Assembly (NCBI GenBank): GCA_905234275.1
Contig: CAJOHD010000005.1
Coordinates: 172,620 to 236,619, forward strand
Reading direction: 5' to 3'
Length of the DNA: 64,000 nt
Source of the DNA: an uncultured Bacteroidales bacterium
GTDB lineage: Bacteria > Bacteroidota > Bacteroidia > Bacteroidales > F082
Positions 1 through 8,994 of this stretch are shown here, piece after piece; within the stretch, counting starts at the first letter, position 1; each line of letters begins with the position of its first letter. The position numbers and the translations under genes are program-made. The notes beneath the pieces are model-generated. The model ran no database searches, was not told the origin of the DNA, and saw only the letters and a list, made by a program, of their open reading frames with translations.

Positions 1-123
1 ATTTAAGCGCGGGAAGTTTGCTCCACCTTTGATGCCATATAAAACCTTGTCGTTGATATGTTGGGCATTTAAGCCGCATATCGACGCAATCAATAATATG
101 GAAAAAATTATACGCTTATACAT
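1..123 (-). CDS. Outer-membrane beta-barrel protein, N-terminal part (cut by window edge)
   Basis: Reading the minus strand from an ATG at 123 gives 41 uninterrupted codons that run off the left edge. The first 21 residues (MYKRIIFSILLIASICGLNA) are a clear Sec signal peptide: basic start, hydrophobic core, small residues before the cut. The mature part begins QHINDKVLYGIKGGANFPRL; GIKGGANF is typical of the first strand of Bacteroidota outer-membrane beta-barrel proteins (PorT/OmpW-like, PF13568 style). It lies 17 nt downstream of the lipoprotein gene that ends at 141 on the same strand, so it is probably the third gene of that transcript. The family assignment rests on a short piece and is tentative; the reading frame and signal peptide are seen directly. 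Confidence 0.6.
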   Translation of the reverse strand, partial: MYKRIIFSILLIASICGLNAQHINDKVLYGIKGGANFPRLN

Positions 124-140
124 AACACTCTATTCTATTG

Positions 141-782
141 TCAATCAGGCCAACTGCTATTCTCAGCCAATCCATCTGGGTCAGTATAGATGAAATAATT
201 GCCAGGAACAAAACTTACAACATAGGGATTATTAATACTGGGAGTTTTCATTATTATTGTACCATGCATTAGGTCGTGAATTCCTTCCTCGGTTTTTTTT
301 CCTGATATGAATATGTTTCTGGTAATATATGAATATGCATTATTGTTTGGCATTATCCTATATTCAGTATAATAAAGTGTAAAATACGGGTCATTACCCA
401 TTATGAAAACAGAATCCGTAACAACTGATCCTCCATCTAATAAATTGATATTGGCTATTCGATTATGCTGGTCAGTAATCTTAAAATACAGTTTGTGGGA
501 GTGAATTGTATCAAAATAATTAGAATAACATATTATCTTGGGATCAATAACATAAACACCTTCAACATTTGGCGGGATATATCCTTCATGGCAGTGATCC
601 CTATGTGAAACAAATATTGTATCAAATATTGCATATAAAGAATCCGGGACAAAGTCTTTAAAAGGCTTGACATATGACTCCTCCCCTAATAATATTATCG
701 TTTCACCGTTTGTATCACCTTTTTGACAGCCGATACATAACACAGATAATAGTACTATTAAAAACAAAAATATTTTTTTCAT
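141..782 (-). CDS. Putative lipoprotein, unknown function
   Basis: About 213 aa. The start chosen is the ATG at 782 (MKKIFLFLIVLLSV); a second ATG two codons upstream at 788 is possible. A lipobox (LCIGC) follows the hydrophobic segment, so the protein is probably a lipid-anchored envelope protein. The rest is rich in Tyr, Asn and Asp, as in secreted Bacteroidota proteins, with no domain I recognise. Its start is 6-12 nt from the stop of the FG-GAP/T9SS gene upstream, so the two are likely co-transcribed, together with the beta-barrel gene that follows. A role on the cell surface is inferred only from the signal and neighbours. Confidence 0.6.
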   Translation of the reverse strand: MKKIFLFLIVLLSVLCIGCQKGDTNGETIILLGEESYVKPFKDFVPDSLYAIFDTIFVSHRDHCHEGYIPPNVEGVYVIDPKIICYSNYFDTIHSHKLYFKITDQHNRIANINLLDGGSVVTDSVFIMGNDPYFTLYYTEYRIMPNNNAYSYITRNIFISGKKTEEGIHDLMHGTIIMKTPSINNPYVVSFVPGNYFIYTDPDGLAENSSWPD

Positions 783-794
783 AGTCATGCCATT

Positions 795-3482
795 TTAATA
801 TATAACAACTCGCTTATATACTTTGTCTTTCATAGTGGTTATTTCAACTATATAAACCCCTCGCTTTAAATCCTGAACATTTATAACCACTTCATTTTGA
901 GGAAGTTCTATAGGATAATTCTTAACAAGTTGACCAGATGTGTTGTAGAATTTTGCCCGCATTAGCAAATCGCCTATAATCGTCAAAGTGTTTCTTGTCG
1001 GATTGGGATATATTTCAGTAGCTACATCAACAATGTTGTCATAAATATGCGAAGCATGCAACCTTAACGAATAAGTGCCGACGCATACATCTTCACAATT
1101 GACACGTGCAGTTAGTGTTGTTGTAACTGTATCCAATACAATCAATCGGCAAACAAACTTATTTCCTGATGTCATCATATTCCATAACGGATTGGAACAA
1201 GTCCATTCCAAATCACAATCCGCCAAATACAATGAATCAGGGATATAATAATTATATGTGCCGGGCCACATATTAGATGACACTATCAAGTCGGTTAGTC
1301 CTTGAACACTAAATTCCAGAGAGTCTTGGATCACAAGATCCAGTTTATAGATACTGTCGCAGTTTTCTTCGTTGTTAATGATATGAATGTGTGTGCCTGA
1401 TTCATAATAAGTGCTGTCGAACCATGTAAACTCGCTGCACGTCTTTTTGTGGACAAAAACTGTATCAGATGCGCCGGAAATTCCTGAAAAGTCAAAGAAT
1501 CCAATGTTGTTTGTCGTGTCACATTCCTGATGATTTAAATCATTTTGAGTGATACTGGCATCGAAACAATTAATTGCGACTACAATATTGTTTAAATCAT
1601 GGTTGCCACAAAGGTCGTTTTTGTCAAGAGCAATAAACTCCACAGCATCTGTAAATTGTGGAAGATTATCTTCAATGATATTGGTGTATAACACTTCACC
1701 GCCGAATTCATTAGCGAATGCAGTGATATTATAAGGACCGTATAGAATGTTATCGCCATCGTTTCTGTATTCGACTTTCAACACGAAGTCATCCATGGTG
1801 ATGTCATGGATAAACACATCAGGCGCTGCAAAAAACGGACGTCCATATTGGTCGAGAGTTGTCGCTTGTTGCAAAAAGTTGTTAAACGGATGACGGACAA
1901 CACCATCGGGGTCAACAAAAGGTGTTGCGTTATTAAAGTGATGTTGCGTTATTGTCAAGTCGTTGTTGACATTTGTCACATTGTACATATACTGGTTCCA
2001 GACCTTTCTTGCCGGAGCCCATAAACTTCCGTCAGACTCGATAAAATTCAGTTTGTTGCTTCCAACTGAAATGATTTCAGCAATTCCATCGTCGTCGGCA
2101 TCTGCAATAACTGGATATTGCATAATGGTGACTTCTTCATACGGGAAAGTCTCCATTACATAAAAAGCAATGGTGTCATTATGTGTGATATGGCTTTTGC
2201 CGCTGCCATTGACAATTCTCAGTTTCTCCTCGTCACAAATAATCAATTCCAACAAACCGTCTTGATTGAAGTCAAATGCAGTGACGCTGTTGGAAAAAGA
2301 GTTCTCTTTAACATTCAAGCCCCACATATAAGAAAATGTGCGACTGTCGGGATTATATTTGTATGTCTGAACCTTTTGGTCGGTGCCAGCTGCACCACAT
2401 TGTATAATCACCTCCATCAAATCGTCATTGTCGATGTCGCCGATCATTGGAATGCTTTTGCCGGAAAACGAAGTGCTTATTGCAAATGGCGTACTGACAA
2501 TATCATTATGGACATCCCAAACGTAACCATATACTGTTCCATTAGACTCATCGGTGTCGCGCACGCTTATAAACACATCCAAAAATCCGTCAGAGTTAAA
2601 ATCTGCGACTTGAGCATGTCCGTCTTCAACAACTCCATCAGGTGGCGTAAGGCTTTTCGCGAGTGTTATGCTATTCGAAGACTGTCCGTTAGGATTATTA
2701 ATCTCAACGGAATAAATCTTATTTCCTAATATTAATTCAAGATTATCATCACCTAACACATTGGCTGCCAAAGGCGAAGACAATTTATAATGCTTTCCAT
2801 GCGACCAGTGTCCAAATGATGAGCCAGTGTTGGAGCCATCAGCTTGTGCCAACAGCACGCCGGTCTCGGCATTGTAAATCTTATCACGCACATACACTTC
2901 CGGTATACCGTCCGAATTAAAATCAGCAAAACTGACATTGACAGCCCAATCGGCAAATTCAGAGCCATAAGGGACATCAGACACCCAATATGGTTCACTA
3001 TAATTGGCTTTTAATATGTCATAAGCCCTTAACATGTAATCACCGCATGCGACCACTATCAAACCTTTTCGATTACTAGTCTTTATAAGTCCATAAGCGG
3101 CAGCATCGTTAGCAGTAATTTTTTGCTCATCAGGAAGAGTTACAATAGCTTTAACGTGTTTTGTAAAGCCGTCGTAAACAATAAACTCATTATTATATCT
3201 ATAAGGTGTGATATGACTGTCGCCATCTTTAGTCCAACAAACAATCTCGGGGACCCCGTCACCATTTAAATCACCGACTAAAGGGATGTTAAGATTGGAT
3301 ATTCTCGGCTCAGAAGACCAGCCGATTTTGACATTCCATGTATTGCCGTCAGGGTAAATAACACAATTCGCTGAATCGATATTATCGGGCAAATAATCAT
3401 CACGCAATTGAAAATCAATACCCTGTGCAAAAACCGACAAGAATGTCGTCAAAAACGCAAAAAAAATAATTGTTTTTTTCAT
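795..3482 (-). CDS. FG-GAP/VCBS repeat protein with T9SS C-terminal sorting domain
   Basis: 895 aa, exported. Residues 1-19 form a signal peptide ending FAQG. The body holds repeated calcium-binding-like loops of the FG-GAP/VCBS type (DLNGDGVPEI, DFNSDGIPEV, DFNSDGFLDV, DIDNDDLMEV, DFNQDGLLEL, DADDDGIAEI), consistent with an integrin-like beta-propeller. The last 75 residues contain the sorting motif IYPNPTRNTLTI and end KGVYIVEITTMKDKVYKRVVIY, a type A T9SS signal, so the protein should cross the outer membrane and be attached to the surface or released. It is the first gene after a good promoter at about 3540 and precedes a lipoprotein and a beta-barrel gene. Substrate or binding partner is unknown. 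Confidence 0.85.
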   Translation of the reverse strand: MKKTIIFFAFLTTFLSVFAQGIDFQLRDDYLPDNIDSANCVIYPDGNTWNVKIGWSSEPRISNLNIPLVGDLNGDGVPEIVCWTKDGDSHITPYRYNNEFIVYDGFTKHVKAIVTLPDEQKITANDAAAYGLIKTSNRKGLIVVACGDYMLRAYDILKANYSEPYWVSDVPYGSEFADWAVNVSFADFNSDGIPEVYVRDKIYNAETGVLLAQADGSNTGSSFGHWSHGKHYKLSSPLAANVLGDDNLELILGNKIYSVEINNPNGQSSNSITLAKSLTPPDGVVEDGHAQVADFNSDGFLDVFISVRDTDESNGTVYGYVWDVHNDIVSTPFAISTSFSGKSIPMIGDIDNDDLMEVIIQCGAAGTDQKVQTYKYNPDSRTFSYMWGLNVKENSFSNSVTAFDFNQDGLLELIICDEEKLRIVNGSGKSHITHNDTIAFYVMETFPYEEVTIMQYPVIADADDDGIAEIISVGSNKLNFIESDGSLWAPARKVWNQYMYNVTNVNNDLTITQHHFNNATPFVDPDGVVRHPFNNFLQQATTLDQYGRPFFAAPDVFIHDITMDDFVLKVEYRNDGDNILYGPYNITAFANEFGGEVLYTNIIEDNLPQFTDAVEFIALDKNDLCGNHDLNNIVVAINCFDASITQNDLNHQECDTTNNIGFFDFSGISGASDTVFVHKKTCSEFTWFDSTYYESGTHIHIINNEENCDSIYKLDLVIQDSLEFSVQGLTDLIVSSNMWPGTYNYYIPDSLYLADCDLEWTCSNPLWNMMTSGNKFVCRLIVLDTVTTTLTARVNCEDVCVGTYSLRLHASHIYDNIVDVATEIYPNPTRNTLTIIGDLLMRAKFYNTSGQLVKNYPIELPQNEVVINVQDLKRGVYIVEITTMKDKVYKRVVIY

Positions 3483-3511
3483 TAAAAAGTAGCATATAAT
3501 TGCTTAGAGTG

Positions 3512-3541
3512 CAAAAATACACATTGTTTTTTAATTTCCAA
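3512..3541 (-). promoter_or_regulatory. Bacteroidota-type promoter of the FG-GAP/T9SS gene
   Basis: On the minus strand TTG (3541-3539) is followed after 19 nt by TATTTTTG (3519-3512), matching the Bacteroidota -33/-7 consensus TTG-N19-TAnnTTTG. Transcription would start near 3506, about 25 nt before the ATG at 3482. The -33 end abuts the terminator of the etf operon. Confidence 0.6.
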
Positions 3542-3551
3542 CAAAAAAATA

Positions 3552-3589
3552 AAAAATTCCCGACAGAATTGCTTCCACCGGGAATTTTT
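3552..3589 (-). terminator. Rho-independent terminator after etfA
   Basis: AAAAATTCCCG (3552-3562) pairs with CGGGAATTTTT (3579-3589) across a 16-nt loop. Read on the minus strand the stem is followed by a T-rich tract (complement of 3541-3556). It lies about 55 nt past the etfA stop and would end the butyrate operon transcript. Confidence 0.6.
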
Positions 3590-3593
3590 GTAG

Positions 3594-3637
3594 TTGAAAC
3601 AAATGTTTCAAATTGGAGACGTTTCAGGAAACGTCTC
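3594..3637. repeat. Pair of small hairpins, one of the GTAGAGACG palindrome family
   Basis: TTGAAAC (3594-3600) pairs with GTTTCAA (3605-3611), and GAGACGTTTC (3616-3625) pairs perfectly with GAAACGTCTC (3628-3637) over a 2-nt loop. On the minus strand the second begins GTAGAGACG, the same start as the 34-bp palindrome at 8956-8989, so both probably belong to one dispersed repeat family. Confidence 0.55.
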
Positions 3638-3643
3638 TACACA

Positions 3644-4663
3644 TTATTTCTCCACTTCTTTCTTCAGTCTTTCTGTCAACATCGGAACGATCTTGTGCAA
3701 ATCGCCTACAATGCCAAGGTCAGCGGCTGAGAAGATTGGTGCGTATTTGTCCTTGTTGATGGCGATGATGAAGTCTGACTCCTCCATACCTGCGAGGTGC
3801 TGGATAGCGCCGGAGATACCGCATGCCATGTAAAGGGCCGGACGCACTGTCTTACCTGTCTGACCGACCTGGAAGCAGTGATCCATGATGCCTGCGTCAA
3901 CCATGGCACGTGATGATGACACCATGCCACCGAGGACATCTGCCAAAGCCTGAAGCTTGTTGAAACCTTCCTTGTCGTGAACGCCACGGCCACCAGAAAC
4001 CAAAATCTTGGCATCGGCGATGTCGTCAGCGCACTTGCAGTTCATCTTGGTCTCAATGACTTTGACTTTGAACTTGCTTGTGTCGAACTTCGGAGCAAAC
4101 ATTGTGATGGTGCCTTTTCTGCCAGCCTCACGGACGCGTTTCTGCATCACACCTGGACGCACTGTCGACATCTGAGGACGTGTGTTAGGGCAAAGAATTG
4201 TTGCCATCAGGTTGCCGCCGAATGCAGGACGTGTTGAACGGAACTGCTTCTCGCCTGTCTCCTCGACGATACCGATTTCAAGCTTGGTGCAGTCTGCTGT
4301 CAGACCGGTCTTCAAACGTGAAGCGATACGTGGTGCGAGGTCACGGCCGATGGTTGTTGCACCGTAAAGGACGATGCTTGGGCAACCGGCTGTAATCATC
4401 TGATACACAACCTGTGAGTACTGTTCTGTCAAGTAATCCTTGAGTTCTGGGCAGTCAGCGACGAGCACTTCGTCAGCACCCATCTCGATGAGGCTCTGAG
4501 CCTGATCTTTCACATTGTGACCAAGTAACATTGCCACGACTTTCTCGCCGAGAGCGTCGGCCAAGTCGCGTGCTTTACCTAAAAGTTCGTATGCTACGGA
4601 TTGAATCATACCTCCGCGCTGTTCTGCGAACACATAAACGTTTTTGTAATCTTTGATATCCAT
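3644..4663 (-). CDS. etfA: Electron transfer flavoprotein subunit alpha
   Basis: 339 aa, cytoplasmic. With EtfB it forms the FAD-containing heterodimer that exchanges electrons with acyl-CoA dehydrogenase. The N-terminal ETF domain is followed by the conserved C-terminal FAD domain: the SGRGV segment (as VSGGRGVHDKEGF), SSRAMVDAG, QVGQTGKTVRPALYMACGISGAIQH and INKDKYAPIFSAADLGIVGDL, all typical of EtfA. Length is normal for the family. The gene is last in the butyrate operon, 8 nt after etfB, with a terminator downstream. In anaerobes the EtfAB-Bcd complex can bifurcate electrons from NADH to crotonyl-CoA and ferredoxin; that activity is inferred from the pathway context, not visible in the sequence. 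Confidence 0.95.
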   Translation of the reverse strand: MDIKDYKNVYVFAEQRGGMIQSVAYELLGKARDLADALGEKVVAMLLGHNVKDQAQSLIEMGADEVLVADCPELKDYLTEQYSQVVYQMITAGCPSIVLYGATTIGRDLAPRIASRLKTGLTADCTKLEIGIVEETGEKQFRSTRPAFGGNLMATILCPNTRPQMSTVRPGVMQKRVREAGRKGTITMFAPKFDTSKFKVKVIETKMNCKCADDIADAKILVSGGRGVHDKEGFNKLQALADVLGGMVSSSRAMVDAGIMDHCFQVGQTGKTVRPALYMACGISGAIQHLAGMEESDFIIAINKDKYAPIFSAADLGIVGDLHKIVPMLTERLKKEVEK

Positions 4664-4671
4664 GGCTACTT

Positions 4672-5454
4672 TTAGATTAAATGTTTCTCTTTCAGTTTAT
4701 TAACAATGATTTCGACTGCTTCTTCCTCGCTCACTTCGAACACCTCACCTGGTGCCTTAAGCTGTTTCGGGAATGACTGCCACACCTTTGTCGGTGAGCC
4801 TTTCAAGCCGAGTTTGTTCTCGTCGACATCGAGTTTGTCGGCGCCCCAAACTTCAACTTCCTTGTCGTAAGCGTCAACGATGCCGGCGACTGTCATGTAA
4901 CGAGCTTCGAATGCTGATGCCAACACTGTGAGGACGCACTTGCCTTCGACTTCGAGAGTCTGCACGCTGTCTTCGTTTTCTTTCTTCACGATGAAGTTGC
5001 CGTTCTTTTCGCGTTCAGCGTCGATGACATATGAAACCTGTGGTAATCCGAGGTGTTCAGCCATCTCAGGACCGACCTGTGCTGTGTCACCGTCGATAGC
5101 CTGACGGCCAGCGATGATGAGGTCATAGTCCAAAGTCTTGATGGCGCCTGCCAATGCGTATGATGTTGCAAGAGTATCAGCACCAGCGAACTTTCTGTCG
5201 CTCAATAAAATAGCTCTGTCAACGCCCATAGCGAAAGCTTCTCTCAGGATGAGGTCGGCTTGTGGAGGTCCCATGGTGATAACTGTGACGTTAGCGCCGT
5301 ATTTGTCTTTCATCTGGAGTGCGAGTTCGAGACCGCCCTTGTCGTCAGGGTTCATGATGCTCGGAACGCCTTCACGGATAAGAGTATTCTTTACCGGATC
5401 GATTTTGATTTCGGTAGTATCAGGTACTTGCTTAATACAAACTATAATATTCAT
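4672..5454 (-). CDS. etfB: Electron transfer flavoprotein subunit beta
   Basis: 260 aa, cytoplasmic partner of EtfA. It starts MNIIVCIKQVPDTTEIKIDP, the usual EtfB opening, and contains NPDDKGGLELALQMKD, TMGPPQADLILREAFAMGVDRAILLSD and AGRQAIDGDTAQVGPEMAEHLGLPQVSYV, which shape the nucleotide site and recognition loop region. It sits 12 nt downstream of the acyl-CoA dehydrogenase gene and 8 nt upstream of etfA on the minus strand, the standard bcd-etfB-etfA order. A function in crotonyl-CoA reduction is supported by crt and hbd in the same operon. Confidence 0.95.
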   Translation of the reverse strand: MNIIVCIKQVPDTTEIKIDPVKNTLIREGVPSIMNPDDKGGLELALQMKDKYGANVTVITMGPPQADLILREAFAMGVDRAILLSDRKFAGADTLATSYALAGAIKTLDYDLIIAGRQAIDGDTAQVGPEMAEHLGLPQVSYVIDAEREKNGNFIVKKENEDSVQTLEVEGKCVLTVLASAFEARYMTVAGIVDAYDKEVEVWGADKLDVDENKLGLKGSPTKVWQSFPKQLKAPGEVFEVSEEEAVEIIVNKLKEKHLI

Positions 5455-5466
5455 AATCCTTCCCTC

Positions 5467-6578
5467 CTATTTAAATAAATGACCGGCGATAACCATTCTC
5501 TGAACCTCTGATGTACCTTCGTAGATCTCGGTAATCTTGGCGTCGCGCATCATGCGCTCGACCGGATATTCACGTGTGTAGCCGTAGCCGCCGTGGAACT
5601 GGACTGCCTTTGTGGTCACTTCCATTGCTGTCTCAGCTGCGAAGAGTTTTGCCATTGCTGCATCTGCCGAGTATGGGAGACCTTTGTCTTTCTTCCATGC
5701 TGCGCTTCTGACGAGCAAACGGGCTGCCTCGACCTTTGTCTTGAGGTCAGCCATCTGGAACTGTGTGTTCTGGAACTGTGCGATAGCCTTTCCGAACTGC
5801 TTACGTTCCTTGGTGTATTTCACTGTCTCATCCATAGCGCCTTGAGCGATGCCGAGAGCCTGTGAAGCGATACCGATACGACCGCCGTCGAGGGTCTTCA
5901 TAGCGATGTTGAAGCCCTTGCCGAGAGGTCCGAGGAGGTTTTCCTTCGGCACTTCGCAGTTTTCGAAAATCAACTCGCAGGTCGCGCTGCCGCGGATACC
6001 CATCTTCAGAAGCCTTTCTCAACGATGAATGCTGAGATGCCCTTGGTACCTTTGCTCTTATCTGTCATTGCCATGACGATGAACACATCGGCGTAAGCTG
6101 CGTTGGTGATGAAAATCTTTGTTCCGTTGAGGATGTATTTGTCGCCAGCGTCAACAGCCATTGTCTGCTGCATGGCTGCGTCGGTACCGGCGTTAGGCTC
6201 GGTGAGACCGAAAGCGCCGATCCATTCGCCTGATGCGAGCTTCGGCAAATATTTCATCTTCTGTTCCTCTGTTCCATTTTCGAGGATAGGTGCCATGCAC
6301 AATGATGTGTGAGCCGAGAGGATGACGCCTGTGGTGGCGCACACTCTTGAGAGCTCCTCAACAGCCATGATGTACATCTGCACTGATCCGCCGGCTCCGC
6401 CGTACTGGCGTGGTACCGGGATGCCCATCAAACCTAATTTCGCCATCTTCTTGACGGTCTCCATAGGGAAACGTTCTGTCTCGTCAACTTCGGCTGCCAA
6501 AGGCTTGACCTCGTTCTCTGCAAACGATCTGATCATCTGCAAGAACAATTCTTCTGTCTTTGAATAGCTAAAATCCAT
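5467..6578 (-). pseudogene. Butyryl-CoA-type acyl-CoA dehydrogenase, frame-disrupted in the middle
   Basis: Two adjacent reading frames together make one acyl-CoA dehydrogenase. The 5' part (6578-6006, 190 aa) has the N-terminal helical domain and FAD/substrate strands (GAFGLTEPNAGTDAAMQQT, ITNAAYADVFIVMA) and stops at ...IVEKGF-TGA. The 3' part (6003-5467, 178 aa) resumes with [16 protein letters not shown] and has the C-terminal helical domain with the catalytic Glu in [18 protein letters not shown]. Family members normally have about ten residues between the GF and KMGIRG segments; here only two bases separate GGCTTC from AAGATGGGT, so roughly 28 bases appear lost, shifting frame. In the pathway this enzyme reduces crotonyl-CoA to butyryl-CoA with EtfAB. 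Whether the break is real or an assembly error cannot be told here. Confidence 0.8.
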
Positions 6579-6588
6579 TATGTTTCAA

Positions 6589-7425
6589 TTAATATTTATA
6601 AAATCCTTCACCAGTTTTGCGTCCCAAAAGACCTGCACGCACCATCTTTCTCAAAAGTGGATGTGGGCGGTATTTCGGATCACCGAACTCGTTGTAAAGC
6701 ACCTCCATGATGGCGAGGTTGACATCGTTTCCGATGAGGTCGGCCAATGCGAGAGGTCCCATTGGGTGATTTGCGCCGAGCATCATGCACTTGTCGATAT
6801 CCTCTGCTGATGCGATGCCGTCGGCCAAGATACCGACCGCCTCGTTGATCATAGGGATGAGGATGCGGTTGACGACGAAACCTGGAGCTTCCTTCACCTC
6901 GACCGGCTGTTTGCCGATTGATGTGGCGAGGTCAACGATGCATTTTGTCACTTCGTCGCTTGTGAGCTGTCCCTTGATGACTTCCACCAATGCCATTCTG
7001 TCGGCCGGGTTGAAGAAGTGCATGCCGATGAACTGTGCAGGACGTGTTGTGCAGGCAGCGATTTCGGTGATTGACAATGATGATGAGTTTGTTGCGAAGA
7101 TTGCTTCCGGTTTGCAGATCTTGTCGAGTTCAGTGAACACCTCTTTCTTAAGAGCCATATCTTCTGATGCAGCCTCGATGACGAGGTCGGCGTCTTTGAA
7201 TGTGGCGTAGTCGGTGGTGGTGGTGATGTTCTTCAAAAGAGCGTCAACGACCTCTTGAGTCATCTTGCCTTTCTCAACGAGTTTTGCGTAACCTTTTGCG
7301 ATTGAACCCATAGCCTTGTCGATGCTGGCCTGAGTTCTGCTCTTCATGACGACCGGCATCTTAGCTGCGAAAGCCTTCACGATGCCTTTTGCCATGGTTC
7401 CTGTTCCGATAACGAATACTTTCAT
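6589..7425 (-). CDS. hbd: 3-hydroxybutyryl-CoA dehydrogenase
   Basis: 278 aa, cytoplasmic, NAD(P)-dependent interconversion of acetoacetyl-CoA and 3-hydroxybutyryl-CoA. The Rossmann domain opens [14 protein letters not shown] (GxGxMxxG). [13 protein letters not shown] and [21 protein letters not shown] carry the conserved Ser and the catalytic His of the HFFNP motif, and [15 protein letters not shown] plus [24 protein letters not shown] form the C-terminal dimerisation domain. Length fits the family. It precedes the acyl-CoA dehydrogenase gene by 10 nt; crt lies upstream but is separated from hbd by an unrelated exported-protein gene. Confidence 0.95.
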   Translation of the reverse strand: MKVFVIGTGTMAKGIVKAFAAKMPVVMKSRTQASIDKAMGSIAKGYAKLVEKGKMTQEVVDALLKNITTTTDYATFKDADLVIEAASEDMALKKEVFTELDKICKPEAIFATNSSSLSITEIAACTTRPAQFIGMHFFNPADRMALVEVIKGQLTSDEVTKCIVDLATSIGKQPVEVKEAPGFVVNRILIPMINEAVGILADGIASAEDIDKCMMLGANHPMGPLALADLIGNDVNLAIMEVLYNEFGDPKYRPHPLLRKMVRAGLLGRKTGEGFYKY

Positions 7426-7459
7426 ATTTTTTAAATTTGATAATTTAGATTCATATAAA

Positions 7460-8131
7460 TTAATGCGAAGAAGCTACTGGGCGAATAGAGCAACCAACGC
7501 TCCGAATGATGCGTCTGACAGCGCAACCATCCGAATCGACTTTAAGAAAATACACTCCATATGAAGCGACTGTAAAAAGCGAACTCGACCAATAGTAGCC
7601 TTGAACCTTTTCATCTTCGTAGTCGATTTCATGTCGATAGCCAGCTGCAGGCAGGAAGAGACTGTTACCATTTGAAGCTGTGAGCAATACTCCGTTAACA
7701 CCATTTTGTGTTGTCCATGTAACGGTTGTGTTATTGTATAGTTCTTCAAAATCTTCCTCAGTTGGTATTCTCCAACCCTCACCCCAATTTGTTGTTGCAG
7801 CATCGTCTTCCGGAAGCAATAAGGTCAAGTTATCAATTGATCCCATTTTGCCAAGTTTAGATTTGCAGCAATATTTAGTTAGGGTTTTGTCACTTCCCTT
7901 GCAGTATTTGTAGTTGCTCCAATCATAATTGTCTTTGTTAGGTGTAGTCTCCCCCCAAGCAAAGAAATCACCATAATCTTCAGGTGTTTCTGCACCTATA
8001 TTACAAGTAGCCCACAAAATTCCGCTTGGTAAACCAAGGTCAACCCACTCATGACCATTAATAATTTGCCCATGCAACGGCATGATACAAACTGCTGCAC
8101 AAGCAAATACGAATAATAATGTCTTTTTCAT
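7460..8131 (-). CDS. Secreted FISUMP-like (Fibrobacter succinogenes major paralogous domain) protein
   Basis: 223 aa. A signal peptide ([21 protein letters not shown]) is followed by [32 protein letters not shown], the hallmark of the FISUMP/TIGR02145 family found in many copies in Bacteroidota and Fibrobacter, and later [15 protein letters not shown] and YWSSSL, also typical. Function is unknown; family members are extracellular. It sits on the same strand between crt and hbd, gaps 25 and 34 nt, inside an otherwise purely metabolic operon, and by eye is more AT-rich than its neighbours, which suggests a later insertion. The crt stop TAG also reads as a TAGTTTTG -7 element, but no good -33 accompanies it. 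Confidence 0.8.
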   Translation of the reverse strand: MKKTLLFVFACAAVCIMPLHGQIINGHEWVDLGLPSGILWATCNIGAETPEDYGDFFAWGETTPNKDNYDWSNYKYCKGSDKTLTKYCCKSKLGKMGSIDNLTLLLPEDDAATTNWGEGWRIPTEEDFEELYNNTTVTWTTQNGVNGVLLTASNGNSLFLPAAGYRHEIDYEDEKVQGYYWSSSLFTVASYGVYFLKVDSDGCAVRRIIRSVGCSIRPVASSH

Positions 8132-8156
8132 TGTGGTTGACCTTTTTATTACAAAA

Positions 8157-8939
8157 CTATTTTCCGGTGAAGTTAGGTTTACTCTTCGCGAGGAAAGCCT
8201 TCATCCCCTCTTTCTGGTCTTCTGTAGCGAAGCATTTTCCGAAGTTGCGGTTCTCCAGTTCGATGGCGTCGGCAGCAACCATGTCGTAGCTCTCGTTGAT
8301 GCATTCCTTAGCATATTTGATTGCCAAAGGTGCGTTGGCGACGATCTTCTGGGCTGTCTCGATGACTTTTTCCATCAAAACTTCAGGCTCATAAACTGCG
8401 TTCACCAAGCCGATGCGCAATGCTTCGTCGGCACGGATGGCCTTGCCAGTGTAAATCATCTCCTTGGCGTAGCCTTGTCCAATGAGCTTCGCGAGACGGT
8501 ATGTGCCGCTGAAACCTGGTGTGATACCCAGTCCAACCTCAGGCTGACCGAACTTGGCGTTGCTTGAGGCATAACGGAAGTCGCATGCCATTGCCAGCTC
8601 GCATCCGCCGCCGAGGCAGAATCCGTTGACGGCAGCTATGACAGGAATCGGGAGCAGCTCTATCTTACGGAAAGCGATGGCGCCGAGTTTACTGAACTCG
8701 TAGCCTTCTTTCTCGTAGAGATGCACCATCTCGGAGATATCTGCGCCAGCCACAAACGATTTCTCGCCGTCACCAGTGATGATGAGCACTCGAGTCTTCT
8801 TTGTGTCGAGGTTGCTGACGAAGTCGTCGATTTCCTTCAAAACCGTTGAATTCAGTGCATTCAACGATTTAGGAGCCGACACCGTCATGATGGTGATGCC
8901 GTTGTCTTTAAATTCGGTCTTTAAGAATTGATATTCCAT
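8157..8939 (-). CDS. crt: 3-hydroxybutyryl-CoA dehydratase (crotonase)
   Basis: 260 aa, cytoplasmic, crotonase superfamily. It has the oxyanion-hole segments SLNALNSTV and FVAGADISEM, and NGFCLGGGCELAMACDFRYASSNAKFGQPEVGLGITPGFSGTYRL with the two catalytic acidic positions (ELA...E of PEVGLG). The C-terminal helices (KYAKECINESYDM, FGKCFATEDQKEGMKAFLAKSKPNF) are typical. It should dehydrate 3-hydroxybutyryl-CoA to crotonyl-CoA between Hbd and the acyl-CoA dehydrogenase. A 34-bp perfect palindrome lies between this gene and the CoA-transferase gene upstream. Confidence 0.93.
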   Translation of the reverse strand: MEYQFLKTEFKDNGITIMTVSAPKSLNALNSTVLKEIDDFVSNLDTKKTRVLIITGDGEKSFVAGADISEMVHLYEKEGYEFSKLGAIAFRKIELLPIPVIAAVNGFCLGGGCELAMACDFRYASSNAKFGQPEVGLGITPGFSGTYRLAKLIGQGYAKEMIYTGKAIRADEALRIGLVNAVYEPEVLMEKVIETAQKIVANAPLAIKYAKECINESYDMVAADAIELENRNFGKCFATEDQKEGMKAFLAKSKPNFTGK

Positions 8940-8955
8940 AATTTTTAATTATTCT

Positions 8956-8989
8956 GTTGTAGAGACGGACGGCCGTCCGTCTCTACAAC
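8956..8989. repeat. Perfect 34-bp palindrome in the butyrate operon
   Basis: GTTGTAGAGACGGACGG is followed directly by its exact reverse complement. It fills most of the 55-bp gap between the CoA-transferase and crt genes. In RNA it would fold into a strong hairpin without a T-run, so it is more likely an RNA-processing or stability element, or a mobile palindrome, than a terminator. It shares GTAGAGACG with the hairpin at 3616-3640. Confidence 0.75.
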
Positions 8990-8994
8990 GAATA

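Noticed and set aside
8152..8159. TAGTTTTG made by the crt stop codon as promoter of the FISUMP-like gene
   Set aside because: Fits the -7 pattern but no TTG at a suitable distance upstream; too little to call a promoter.
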